From assembly GCA_016125095.1 (NCBI GenBank), contig WGMK01000019.1:16191-80190 (forward strand): DNA of 64,000 nucleotides, written 5' to 3'. Below the pieces are notes generated by a model, which was not told the origin of the DNA, searched no databases, and saw nothing but the letters and a program-made list of their open reading frames with translations. The translations under genes were made by a program, and so were the position numbers. Shown here one piece after another: positions 48,966-58,236 of the stretch (positions are counted from its first letter, which is position 1; each line of letters opens with the position of its first letter). Origin of the DNA: Candidatus Hydrogenedens sp. (GTDB taxonomy: Bacteria; Hydrogenedentota; Hydrogenedentia; Hydrogenedentales; JAEUWI01).

Positions 48966-50933
48966 ATGGATCAACTGAACCTGGCAGGACGACTCCGGCT
49001 GGCCTTTACCCGCCGGGGCTTGTGCGCCTACGACTCGCGCCCCCTGGCGCAGTGCCCCGAACGCGCGTACCTGCTTGCGCCCCATCCCGAACGCCCGCAT
49101 GATGCGGAGGCGCAGTACCCGCTGGTGCTGGAGCTGATCGCCGCGCACGCGCGCGAAGACGGCGGCGAGGTGTCGGAAGTGGTCGAGGTCGAGCCGGTCA
49201 AGCCGCACGCCGCCTATGGCGGGGATGTGATCGAGGCGACAGCAAGCTTCTCCGACGGGACCCGGGAACAATGGCTCGTCCGCTGGGACGCCCGTTCGTT
49301 GGCCTTTGAGTGGGTACGGCAGCCGCTGGGTCCGCCGCGTCCCTGCCGCTTCGAGTTCGCGCTGCCCATGCAGCCCGGCGGCGGCGAGTTTGTCACCTGC
49401 TCCCAAGGACACGCGGCCTCGGACGGCTTCGATTCCTTGCAGCTCCCGAAGGAGCAAGCCTTGCTGTTCCATACGGCCGACATCCGCGGGGGCCTGTTTC
49501 TTCATCTTGGAATGGGCGGTGCGCTCGACCTGTATGCGGGCCCGCCGCCCGAGCAATCGCAAGCGCCAATGCCCCTGCCCCACGCGGCCGCTTCGCAGGC
49601 CGAGCGCTGTTGGCGTGGCACCTGGGTGCCACCGGTGTCGCGGATGGTGCGACTCACGGTTACGCCGGGAACGCCCGCGGCCGTTCGTGCTGCGGCCGAG
49701 TTGCCGGGCCTGAGCGGGTTTTCCGACGCATCGCTGGACTTCGGGGCGTTCTATTCGCACGCGGCGGCGTACGCCCTGTTCGATCTGACGCAGGTGCCAG
49801 CCTTGCCGCTCGACGCAGGCACGTTGCGAAACATCGTCCTCGCCGCGGAATTCTGCTATCTCCTGGCTCCGGAACCGGTTCGCAACCGCCTTCTGGCAGC
49901 GGTGGAAGCCTGTACCGCCCGGGAGCCGCAGGAATCGGCCTACGATACAGCACTGATCCTGGTGGCGCTCGGCCGGCTGCATGCAATCGGCGGGGCGGAC
50001 GAGTCCATTGAGGCGCGCCTCGATTGGATGCGTGCGGCGGGACGATTCCTGCTCTCGCTGCGTCTGGAGGGAGAGGCGCTTCCCGTGACGCGTTCGCCCG
50101 AGCTGCCGCACCTGCTAACCAAAGAGCCAGCCTTCTGCGCGTTGGCGCGGCTGGGGCTGGCGCGACTCGCCAATGTCCTTCGCCATTTCGGCGACCACGC
50201 CGCGCTGGAGTTCGACGACGCCGCTGCCGCGATGCGCTGGGCGGCCATCGCCCCGGTCGAATCGGAGGGACTCTGGACGCCATCGAGCAAGCATTTCGTG
50301 CATGCCCTGGTGTATGCGGGCCTCGAAGATGCCGCGCCCGGTCGTCCCCGGGTGTTGAGCGCTTATCGTCACGAGCAGAACATGATGGCGCTCTGGCTGG
50401 GGCTGTACCCCGAAGAATACTGGGCGCACGCGGTGCTGGAGCAGATCGATTACCGGTACACCCACGCCTTGGGCCGCGGCGACTGCGAGATTCCCCCGGA
50501 GGGCGGCCGGTCGTTTCCGGCGCTGCTCGAAGCCTACGTGCGCCACAAACTGCGTCGGCCCCATGCGCATCGTCTGCTGCAACGTGTGCTTGGCACCACG
50601 CGCGGCCTGGCGCCGTTTCCCAGGGAATGGGCGCGCCGCGGCACCGAACGCGATCCCTTGGCTCCGGCCCCGTACTTCGGGTTGGTGCTGCAAGCGCACT
50701 ACGGGCTCGACTATTCGCGGGATGGCTGGCACGTGGGCACGCCGCATCCGCTGGAAAACTACCCGCTTACGCGCGTAACCGGGCTCCGGCATCGGTTCGC
50801 CACGATTAATATTACCTGGCAGGGGCGCGGCCGGGTGCAACGGATACTCGTGAACGGCGCAACTATCCCCCATGTCGATGCGCCCATCGGGCCGGAGAAG
50901 GGTGAGCACGAGGTCACGGTGATTCTCGGCTGA
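48966..50933 (+). CDS. Hypothetical protein, possibly with alpha-toroid (glycoside-hydrolase-like) region
   Basis: 656 aa single ORF directly after the PHP gene; C-terminal beta region NITWQGRGRVQRILVNGATIPHVDAPIGPEKGEHEVTVILG; no family recognised with confidence. Confidence 0.7.
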   Translation: MDQLNLAGRLRLAFTRRGLCAYDSRPLAQCPERAYLLAPHPERPHDAEAQYPLVLELIAAHAREDGGEVSEVVEVEPVKPHAAYGGDVIEATASFSDGTREQWLVRWDARSLAFEWVRQPLGPPRPCRFEFALPMQPGGGEFVTCSQGHAASDGFDSLQLPKEQALLFHTADIRGGLFLHLGMGGALDLYAGPPPEQSQAPMPLPHAAASQAERCWRGTWVPPVSRMVRLTVTPGTPAAVRAAAELPGLSGFSDASLDFGAFYSHAAAYALFDLTQVPALPLDAGTLRNIVLAAEFCYLLAPEPVRNRLLAAVEACTAREPQESAYDTALILVALGRLHAIGGADESIEARLDWMRAAGRFLLSLRLEGEALPVTRSPELPHLLTKEPAFCALARLGLARLANVLRHFGDHAALEFDDAAAAMRWAAIAPVESEGLWTPSSKHFVHALVYAGLEDAAPGRPRVLSAYRHEQNMMALWLGLYPEEYWAHAVLEQIDYRYTHALGRGDCEIPPEGGRSFPALLEAYVRHKLRRPHAHRLLQRVLGTTRGLAPFPREWARRGTERDPLAPAPYFGLVLQAHYGLDYSRDGWHVGTPHPLENYPLTRVTGLRHRFATINITWQGRGRVQRILVNGATIPHVDAPIGPEKGEHEVTVILG

Positions 50934-50989
50934 AGCACAACGGCGCGGCCCCGAAGGACCGCGCCGCTTGAGGAAATCGGATTGCCGGT

Positions 50990-53179
50990 TTAGTTCAGCC
51001 CGCGGGGTTCGCCGGGACGGTACTTGGCGGTCAAGTGCTGCTCGAGGTCGGCGCGGTCCATGCGGACCACCTTGGGATCCTTGGCGGCGAAACGCTCTAC
51101 CTGATCCGCATAGTGCGGCGAGGTCTCATCCATTGTGGCGCTGCCGAACTGGTGGATGCTGCGCGAGCTGCAATTGCCGTCCTTGTCCCACTCAACCATG
51201 ACGATGAAGCAGTCGCCGGCCACGGCCTCGAGGATGCCCTTCTCGTCGTTCCACATTCCATAAACGGCGTGGAGGATATCGGGGCCGCCGTCGAGCGCCA
51301 CGTTCTTGTCGCCGCGCACGAGGCGGTTGATCTTGCCCCACGGTACCTCGAGCGTGCCGTAATGCTGCATGAGACGCTCGGCACTAAGCTTAAGCTGCTT
51401 TTTCAGGGACTCGTCGTCCTTGCCTACCATGCCGCGAACGACGGGTTCCAGCGTCAGCACGACAATTGCGGTGGCGGTGCTGTCGACGGAGCAGACGCGG
51501 TCCCAGCTGCGAATGAGTTCCTGCGCTTTTTCGATAAGCGGGTCGCCGCCAGCGTCGAGTTCCGCCAGCTTCTGTCCCAACTGCATCGCATCGGATTTCT
51601 CCGAGTAGGCGATATCGTACTTATACTGGTAGAACTCTTCCGTGGTGATCGAATCGTCCGCATCGAGCTGCTCGAAGGCGCGGTAGCCGCGGTTCTTCTG
51701 GTCCGTCTCGATGCCGAGCGTCTTGCTGAAGTCGTCGGGGTTCAGGTTGTCCGCCTCGGCGGAGGCCAAGAAGGGCGTGCCGTTGCAGTTATAGATGTAG
51801 CCCGACTCCGGGTTATGCACCTGCGGGTCGGCAGAGAACGGCAGATACTCTGTCCACAGCGTTTCCGAAGTATTGCCCGGCAGATACTTTTCCCAGTCGT
51901 AGCCTTCCGCGCGCTTGGGAAACTTCGCGTTGTAGATGTAGGCGATGTTGCCTTCCTTGTCCGCATAGCCGATGTTAAAGGAGGCGATCTGCTGCAGCTC
52001 GAGCGCCTTGAGGAACTCGGCCTTGTTGGTGGCCTTGTTCATGCGGTACCACTGCTCCACCTGGCCGATGTCGCCGTAGCCTGCGTATCGGATGGCGTAG
52101 ACATCGTCACCCATGCGGATCGCCGGACCGTGGACGCTGTAGAGGGCCTCGCGCTTCACGGGAATCTTGATGGAGCCCCAGAGCGGGAAGTCGATGGTGA
52201 GCTGCTTCACTTCGAGGTCCCGCCACTCGCCGTCGAACTTGTACTGGTTCTTGTTCTCGGGGTTCATCTCGAGTTTGTAGATATCGACGAGGTCGGGGCT
52301 GTTCACGGTGTGCGCCCAGCCGAGGTTTGGGTTGTGTCCATGCAGGATGACCGGGGTCCCCGGGAACACGCCGCCCTCCATGTCCCAGCCTTCCTCGCTG
52401 TGGATACGTACTTCGTACCACGCCACCGGGCCGGAGTAGGGCTGGTGCGAGTTGATGGCCAGGTGCGTCTTACCGTCGGGCGTGCGCGAAGGCGCGACCG
52501 CCAGCGTATTGCTGCCGATCTCCGTATCGCCTGTAACCAGGCCCGGGCCGCGCAGCGCTTCATACGGCAGCGCCGCCATCGTGTCCCCCGCTTCCGAGGC
52601 TGAACTGGCGTGCTTCTCGCTTACTTCCAGCGGGTTGCCCTCGAACAGGCGGCGTGCCTCGCGATCCATGCCGAAGAACATGGGGCTCTTCACCATGAAG
52701 CCGAGCACGATGTCCTTACCGGTGGTCGGCAGCAGCGAGGGATCCGCCACCTTGTCCGGGTGCAGCGCGGCGAAGTGATTGCAGCCGTCGGCGTAGGCCT
52801 CGACGATGGCTCGCACATCCGCGGGCAGATCCGTCTCGTACTTCGCATCGAGGATTTCGCGGAAGCGGAACATCTTCACCATGTAGTCCAACGGCACGGC
52901 CGAGCGGCCTTCCAGGCTGGTGAGCTTGCCGCGCGCGAGGAACAGACCCTGTTCCAGCGTGGTGTAGTCGTCTTCGCACTGTGCGTAGGCCACGCCATAG
53001 GCGCAGTCGGCGTCGGTCTTGCCGTAGACGTGTGGCACGCCCCACTCATCGCGCAGGATTTCGACGTCGTACTTGCCGTCGGGCGGAATCAGGACGCTGT
53101 CGGGCGGCATGGGTGCCTTGGGGCAGCCGGAGACCAGGGCAACGGCAGCCAGACAGGCGAGGGTTCTCAAACGAATCAT
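50990..53179 (-). CDS. Penicillin acylase family (Ntn hydrolase) lipoprotein, copy 1
   Basis: Lipobox LVSGC; WGVPHVYGKTDADCAYGVAYAQCEDDYTTLEQG; predicted autoproteolysis site GDTEIGSNTLAVAPSRTPDGKTHLAINSHQPYSGPVAWYEV. Confidence 0.93.
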   Translation of the reverse strand: MIRLRTLACLAAVALVSGCPKAPMPPDSVLIPPDGKYDVEILRDEWGVPHVYGKTDADCAYGVAYAQCEDDYTTLEQGLFLARGKLTSLEGRSAVPLDYMVKMFRFREILDAKYETDLPADVRAIVEAYADGCNHFAALHPDKVADPSLLPTTGKDIVLGFMVKSPMFFGMDREARRLFEGNPLEVSEKHASSASEAGDTMAALPYEALRGPGLVTGDTEIGSNTLAVAPSRTPDGKTHLAINSHQPYSGPVAWYEVRIHSEEGWDMEGGVFPGTPVILHGHNPNLGWAHTVNSPDLVDIYKLEMNPENKNQYKFDGEWRDLEVKQLTIDFPLWGSIKIPVKREALYSVHGPAIRMGDDVYAIRYAGYGDIGQVEQWYRMNKATNKAEFLKALELQQIASFNIGYADKEGNIAYIYNAKFPKRAEGYDWEKYLPGNTSETLWTEYLPFSADPQVHNPESGYIYNCNGTPFLASAEADNLNPDDFSKTLGIETDQKNRGYRAFEQLDADDSITTEEFYQYKYDIAYSEKSDAMQLGQKLAELDAGGDPLIEKAQELIRSWDRVCSVDSTATAIVVLTLEPVVRGMVGKDDESLKKQLKLSAERLMQHYGTLEVPWGKINRLVRGDKNVALDGGPDILHAVYGMWNDEKGILEAVAGDCFIVMVEWDKDGNCSSRSIHQFGSATMDETSPHYADQVERFAAKDPKVVRMDRADLEQHLTAKYRPGEPRGLN

Positions 53180-53180
53180 G

Positions 53181-55385
53181 TCATTGGGCTCCTGCGTTCG
53201 CGTCGGTTTCGTACCAGGGGGCGTGGAGTTCGCCCGGGCGGTATTCGCGTTTCAGGTGCTGGCGCACCTGTTCTTCGGTCAACAGGGTCGGGCGCATTTC
53301 CTCGCGCGCGAAGAGCGGCGCCTGGTCGTCGTAGTGGGGCGAATCGGGGTCGGTGGCGGCCGCCCCGTATTGGTGAATCGTCTCGCTGGTCAGCTTGCCG
53401 TCCGCATCCCAGTCCACGAACATGAACCAGCCATCGCCATAGGTGGCCTTCAGGCGGCCGTCTTCCTCGAGCGCGCCGTCGATATCGCGCAGCACGTCGG
53501 GCGTGCCCTCGAGGGGCGCATCGACGTTGCCGCGGCGGAGCCGGCAGAAATCGCTCCAGCGCACTTCGATGCCGCCGAAGTGCTGGGTTAGATGATCCAC
53601 GGCGAACTGCAGCCGGTCGATGCCCTTGGACGGAAAGGGACGCGGCGCCATGCCGAGCGCCGAGGCGTAGCCCATGGGCGCCACGCAGGTGAGGAAGGCG
53701 AGCGGCGCGGCGGTGTTGTCGGCGTCGGCCCGCAGGTTCCACGAACGCAGCAACTCTTGTGCGGGCTGGAGCTCGGGATTATTGCTCAGGTCGAGTTCGA
53801 GCAGCTTGCTGCGGCGCGACGCCACGGAGCTTTTCTCAGAGTACTGGGTATCGAACTTGTAGGCGTGGAATTCCTCGGCAGTGATGCTGTCGTCGGCCCC
53901 GTAGGTCTCCAGCACGCGATAGGAGCGGTTCGTCATGCCGGTCTCGATGCCCATCCACTTGGGGAAATCTTCTGGCTTGGGACTCTCGTCGCCGGAGGTG
54001 ATGGCGTAAGGCGTGTTGTTGCAGCTGAACACAAGGCCCGAGGCTGGATTCAGCAGCTGCGGCTTGGACTCGAAAGGCAGCGGCGGTCCCCACAGCGTTT
54101 CGGAGGTATTGCCGGGCAGGTACTGGCTCCAGTCATAGGCGGGGTTCCGCTCGGGAAACTGCCCGTTGTAGAGGTAGAAGAGGTTCCCTTCGCGGTCGGC
54201 ATAGACCGTATTGAACGAGACCAGCCCGCCGATGCGCAGGGCGTCCTTGAACTCGTCCAGGTTCTTCGCCTTGTTCATGCGGTACCACTGCTCGATCATC
54301 CGCATTTCGCCGAGGCCCGCGAAGGTGAGGGCGTAGACCCCGTTGGAGGTGCGCACCGCCGGGCCGTGTACCGTCCAGAGGCATTCCCGGTTCACCGTGA
54401 ACCGGAGGTTGCCCCAGAGCTTGATGGTAAGCGGCGCCATGCGCTTCTCGATCGTCTTCCATTCGCCATCGAACTTGTATTGATCCGGGTTGTCCGGATT
54501 GATCTCGATCGCGTAGATGTCGACGAGGTCGGGGCGGTTGACCGTGTGGCACCAGCCCTTGTTCTCGTCGTGTCCGCTGAAAATCATCGGGCCGCCCGGC
54601 ATGGTGCCGCCGTACATGTTCCAGCCTTCGCCGCTGGTGATGTGGGCCTCGTACCACGCCACCGGGCCGTCCCAGGGCTGGTGCGAATTGAGGGCCATGC
54701 GCGTATGGCCGTCGGCCGAGCGGCTCGGCCCCACGGCCCAGGCATTGGAGCCGATGGGCAGGCCGCCCGTAAAGAGGTTTTCGGTGGGAATCAGCGCCGC
54801 AGCTACCTTTTCCGACACCGTGCCCGGGTGGTCCGCTTGCATCAGGTTCAGCAGGTGCGTGTGGAGTTCGTAGAAGAACGGTGCCTTGAGCATGAAGCCG
54901 CCGGCGACTTCTTTGCCCGTGACCGGCAGCGCGATGTGCGGCATGCGGTCGGGGTAGACGGCCGCGAAGTGGGTGATGCCCTCCGCGTAGGCCTCAAGCA
55001 CCGCCCGGACTTCCGGACTTAGGTCGCGCTCATAGCGCTCGTCCGCGAACTCCTGCACACGGAACAGGTGCCAGATATAGTCGAAGGGCGCGAACTTGAC
55101 CCCGCGGACCGATGCCAGCTTGCCGCGCGCCGACAGGATGCCGTCCTCGATATTGGTCGCGTCGTCCTCGCAATGCGAGAAAGCCAGCGCATACGCCGCG
55201 TCCGCGTCGGTCTTGCCGTAGTTATGCGCCACGCCCCAGGTATCGCGGAGGATGTAGGCGTCGTACTTGCCCGCGGGCGGAACAAAGGCGCTGCGGTCCT
55301 GCTGCGGAGGCTTGCCGCAGCCCGCCAGAGCCCCGGCCAATCCGGCCGCGAAAATGAAAGCACTGAGTATTCTGCGGGTGCTCAT
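53181..55385 (-). CDS. Penicillin acylase family (Ntn hydrolase) lipoprotein, copy 2
   Basis: Lipobox LAGCGK; WGVAHNYGKTDADAAYALAFSHCEDDATNIEDG; LPIGSNAWAVGPSRSADGHTRMALNSHQPWDGPVAWYEA. Start trimmed to ATG 55385. Confidence 0.93.
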   Translation of the reverse strand: MSTRRILSAFIFAAGLAGALAGCGKPPQQDRSAFVPPAGKYDAYILRDTWGVAHNYGKTDADAAYALAFSHCEDDATNIEDGILSARGKLASVRGVKFAPFDYIWHLFRVQEFADERYERDLSPEVRAVLEAYAEGITHFAAVYPDRMPHIALPVTGKEVAGGFMLKAPFFYELHTHLLNLMQADHPGTVSEKVAAALIPTENLFTGGLPIGSNAWAVGPSRSADGHTRMALNSHQPWDGPVAWYEAHITSGEGWNMYGGTMPGGPMIFSGHDENKGWCHTVNRPDLVDIYAIEINPDNPDQYKFDGEWKTIEKRMAPLTIKLWGNLRFTVNRECLWTVHGPAVRTSNGVYALTFAGLGEMRMIEQWYRMNKAKNLDEFKDALRIGGLVSFNTVYADREGNLFYLYNGQFPERNPAYDWSQYLPGNTSETLWGPPLPFESKPQLLNPASGLVFSCNNTPYAITSGDESPKPEDFPKWMGIETGMTNRSYRVLETYGADDSITAEEFHAYKFDTQYSEKSSVASRRSKLLELDLSNNPELQPAQELLRSWNLRADADNTAAPLAFLTCVAPMGYASALGMAPRPFPSKGIDRLQFAVDHLTQHFGGIEVRWSDFCRLRRGNVDAPLEGTPDVLRDIDGALEEDGRLKATYGDGWFMFVDWDADGKLTSETIHQYGAAATDPDSPHYDDQAPLFAREEMRPTLLTEEQVRQHLKREYRPGELHAPWYETDANAGAQ

Positions 55386-55446
55386 GAATCTCCTCCCGAA
55401 TTCTCGGGTTGGACCTCCCGCAGCAGGGGCTGGTTTCGGCGCGGCA

Positions 55447-55902
55447 TCATGCCCGCACGTAGGGGTTTTCCACGCGGCCGTCACAGTGGACGGCGCTCAC
55501 TTCAAAGCCGATGATTTCAAGCGGGGTCTTACCGGCGTATTCGTCCGAGGCCAGGCCCGAGTAGTACAGCGCCAGCGCAATGCTTCGGAAACCGTAGTCG
55601 AGCTTGCGCATGAGCGTGCCCAGCGGCTCGAACCAGCCCTGCCCCTTCTGACTCGCCCAGACTACAAACGTGGTCACGAATCCTGGCAGCACCGCGAGCA
55701 TGCCGAGCAGCATCTTGAGGTCCTTCAGGTCGGGCTCAGGCACGTAGGGCAAGAAGAGGTCGATGTGCTGTATGCAGCCGAGATCGGAGAACGACGGGTG
55801 TTCGCCGTTGCGCGGCATGAAGCAATCGCACACACGATTGAGCGCGCGCAGCTCGGACTCGTTCATGTAATCGGATTTGGCGTTCTTGGGCAGGCTGGCC
55901 AT
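55447..55902 (-). CDS. Gluconate-2-dehydrogenase-subunit-3-like small protein paired with GMC oxidoreductase
   Basis: 151 aa, NESELRALNRVCDCFMPRNGEHPSFSDLGCIQHIDLFLPY..., 10 bp after the GMC gene. Confidence 0.6.
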   Translation of the reverse strand: MASLPKNAKSDYMNESELRALNRVCDCFMPRNGEHPSFSDLGCIQHIDLFLPYVPEPDLKDLKMLLGMLAVLPGFVTTFVVWASQKGQGWFEPLGTLMRKLDYGFRSIALALYYSGLASDEYAGKTPLEIIGFEVSAVHCDGRVENPYVRA

Positions 55903-55912
55903 GGCGTGCGCC

Positions 55913-57292
55913 TCAATTGTTCAGCAGGCCGGTGGCCATGCGGTGGGTGATTGCGTAGACCGTGAGCGCGGGATTGATGCCCGGCGCATTGGGGAAGGTG
56001 CTGATATCGGCGCAGTGGATGTTCGGGTGGTGGTGCAGCGTAAACTCGGGATTGACGACCGAGGTCTTGTCGTTCTGCCCCACGCAGCAGCCGCCCATGC
56101 TGTGCAGCCCGAAGCCCATCGGGCCGTAGACGATTTCGCGCGGCTTGAGCACGTCGAACACGCGGCGGATGGCCTCGAAGCCCTTGCGCTTGCGCTCCTT
56201 ATCCTGCGCCGTCAGTTCCTTGCGCACCTGCAGGCGGCCGGCGTTGTTGAGGAACATCTCCCCCGCGTTCTCGTCGCGGATCGCCACCTCGATACAGCCG
56301 AGGTGCGTGTACCACTTCATGAATTCCTGCAGGTCGCGCCCGGTTTTCTGGGTGACCGTGGCCACCGCAATCGGCGGCGCGAAGACGTTCTCGAGCTTGT
56401 AGCCTTCCTTGCGCATCTCCGGGTCTTCCGAAGCCACGCCCTGCAGCGCGCCGCGGTGGGCGTTCACGGGCTCCTCGAAGATCGCGTAGTTCATGAACTG
56501 CGGGTGCATCGCGAACTTGGTGCCGAGCGCGGGATACTTATCCTTGAACCCGCTCTTGAGCAGCAGTTCCGTCGTGCCGAGCGCGCCGGCCGCGAGGATC
56601 ACGCGCTTTGCCTCGATCTTGTCCGCCTTCCCGTTGCACTGGGTATGCACCACGACGCTGTCGCCGCGCGATTCGATCTGCGTCACCTGCGTCTCGGCGC
56701 GCACTTCAAGGCCCTGCTCTTCCGCCTTGGGAATGAAGGACTCCATCGTGCTGCGCTTCGAGCCGCGATGGCAGCCGCCCAGGCAGATAAGGCAATCGTT
56801 GCCGTCCATCGTGCCGCAATCGCTCTGGGCACGGCGCAGCGGATGCCAATGGAATCCGTTGGCATCCATGCCCTTGATGAACAATTCCTGGTTGCGGTTG
56901 CGCCACTCCGGCGGAATCGTCTGCATGATGATGTTGGCTTCGGCCGCCGAATAGTGCGGGTCCATGCCCTCGGCCGTGAAGTAGTCGATACCCGTGTCCG
57001 AGCGCCAGTCGTTCAGCGCCACATCGTCGAAGCGGTCCATGAGCGCCTGGTTCACGATGGACCCGCCGCCCACGCACTTACCGCGCAGGATGGCCATGTC
57101 GGCCGCCACCGTAAAGTCCGCGCCGCCGCCCCAGAAGAGCTGCGGCGTATACACCACTTCGCTCAGCGGGAAGTCTTCGCGGCGGAAGCGTTTGCCCGCC
57201 TCGAGCATCAGGCATTTCGCGCCGCCCGATTGCAGCGTGAACGCCGCCATCCCGCCGCTCGTGCCGGAACCGATAATGATGAAATCGTACAT
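55913..57292 (-). CDS. GMC family FAD-dependent oxidoreductase
   Basis: MYDFIIIGSGTSGGMAAFTLQSGGAKCLMLEAG; GKCVGGGSIVNQALMDR; VILAAGALGTTELLLKSG; LHSMGGCCVG...NIHCADISTFPNAPGINPALTVYAITHRMA. Confidence 0.93.
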   Translation of the reverse strand: MYDFIIIGSGTSGGMAAFTLQSGGAKCLMLEAGKRFRREDFPLSEVVYTPQLFWGGGADFTVAADMAILRGKCVGGGSIVNQALMDRFDDVALNDWRSDTGIDYFTAEGMDPHYSAAEANIIMQTIPPEWRNRNQELFIKGMDANGFHWHPLRRAQSDCGTMDGNDCLICLGGCHRGSKRSTMESFIPKAEEQGLEVRAETQVTQIESRGDSVVVHTQCNGKADKIEAKRVILAAGALGTTELLLKSGFKDKYPALGTKFAMHPQFMNYAIFEEPVNAHRGALQGVASEDPEMRKEGYKLENVFAPPIAVATVTQKTGRDLQEFMKWYTHLGCIEVAIRDENAGEMFLNNAGRLQVRKELTAQDKERKRKGFEAIRRVFDVLKPREIVYGPMGFGLHSMGGCCVGQNDKTSVVNPEFTLHHHPNIHCADISTFPNAPGINPALTVYAITHRMATGLLNN

Positions 57293-57386
57293 GCGCTGGG
57301 TTCCTCTCCTGCGCGCGCCCGCCCAAGACGGATGCACACGCCCCGAAGCCTACTAAACGCTACGCCAAAGCGCAAGACCGGCGCGC

Positions 57387-57397
57387 GGGGGGGGGGG
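57387..57397 (+). repeat. Homopolymeric G tract (11 G)
   Basis: GCGCGC-GGGGGGGGGGG-CGAAG upstream of GMC oxidoreductase. Confidence 0.9.
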
Positions 57398-57719
57398 CGA
57401 AGAAGGAGGCGGAGACCTGCCGGTCAGAAGAATGGGCGAGTCGGGAAACCCGCCCATAGCGGGGTGCTTTTTTTACGGAGCGAACAAGCTCCCGTCGCCG
57501 TGAGGCTGGCCGGGGTCCGACGCGTCAGCGACGGAAGCGAGCTTCCTAATCAAAGCGGCAGCCCGCTGCCGCACGCCAAGGCAGCGAAGCTGCAAGGAAC
57601 GCGCCTGCACGGTGGGGCGAGACTCCGTCGAGCCATCTTGACGCCAACGCGCCATAGCCGCCGCGCAACGACCGCAGTCGTCTTGGATGGTGGGTTTTCT
57701 TTTGCCGCACCAGCGGTGC

Positions 57720-57905
57720 GACCGTTCTTAGCCCGGGGTGGAGCGCAGCGGAACCCCGGGAACGCTGCGGAAAAGTTGATAGCCCCGGCAGGGGCGGAAC
57801 AAGAACGCACGGCAGCGGGCAATCGTCTCGCCCCTGCTGGGGCTCCTCCGATGCTGTGGTATTACCCGGGGTTTCGCTACGCTGCACCCCGGGCTAAGAA
57901 CGGTC
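57720..57905. repeat. Palindromic intergenic element with about 41-bp imperfect inverted arms
   Basis: Left GACCGTTCTTAGCCCGGGGTGGAGCGCAGCGGAACCCCGGG; right arm is the reverse complement of GACCGTTCTTAGCCCGGGGTGCAGCGTAGCGAAACCCCGGGT. Confidence 0.9.
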
Positions 57906-58086
57906 ACGCCTTCGGCGCGGCGTGGCCGAGTATTGAAGTCTTGCGGCGGTGGGCCCTGTTGCCCTGGCTGGCACCGCTTGTCCCTCTCCATTGGCGGCGG
58001 CTTCCCTTCACGATCGCCGCGCTCCGCTTGGCGCGATCGCGCGCTTGATACGCCCCGGTTTCAAGTGCTACACTCTTGCTCCTGTC

Positions 58087-58162
58087 GGGGGTATAGCTCA
58101 GTTGGGAGAGCGCAGCGTTCGCAATGCTGAGGCCGGCGGTTCGATCCCGCCTACCTCCACCA
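58087..58162 (+). tRNA. tRNA-Ala (anticodon CGC), encoded CCA
   Basis: GGGGGTA-TA-GCTCAGTTGGGAGAGC-G-CAGCG-TTCGCAA-TGCTG-AGGCC-GGCGGTTCGATCCCGCC-TACCTCC-ACCA. Confidence 0.95.
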
Positions 58163-58177
58163 TACTAGCCGACACAC

Positions 58178-58212
58178 CGCCGCTCGCGTTTCGACGCGGG
58201 CGGCGTTTTTTT
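58178..58212 (+). terminator. Rho-independent terminator after tRNA-Ala
   Basis: CGCCGCTCGCG-TTTCGA-CGCGGGCGGCG followed by TTTTTTTT. Confidence 0.85.
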
Positions 58213-58236
58213 TGTGCCATTGGTGCTGCGGTCTGG

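Noticed and set aside
50941-50970. GC-rich hairpin CGGCGCGG...CCGCGCCG between convergent genes
   Set aside because: No T-run on either strand, so not called as an intrinsic terminator
51035-52603. 522-aa plus-strand ORF
   Set aside because: Antisense to penicillin acylase copy 1
53592-55022. 476-aa plus-strand ORF
   Set aside because: Antisense to penicillin acylase copy 2
55877-58048. 723-aa plus-strand ORF
   Set aside because: Antisense to the GMC oxidoreductase and then runs through the repeat mosaic; no conserved motif
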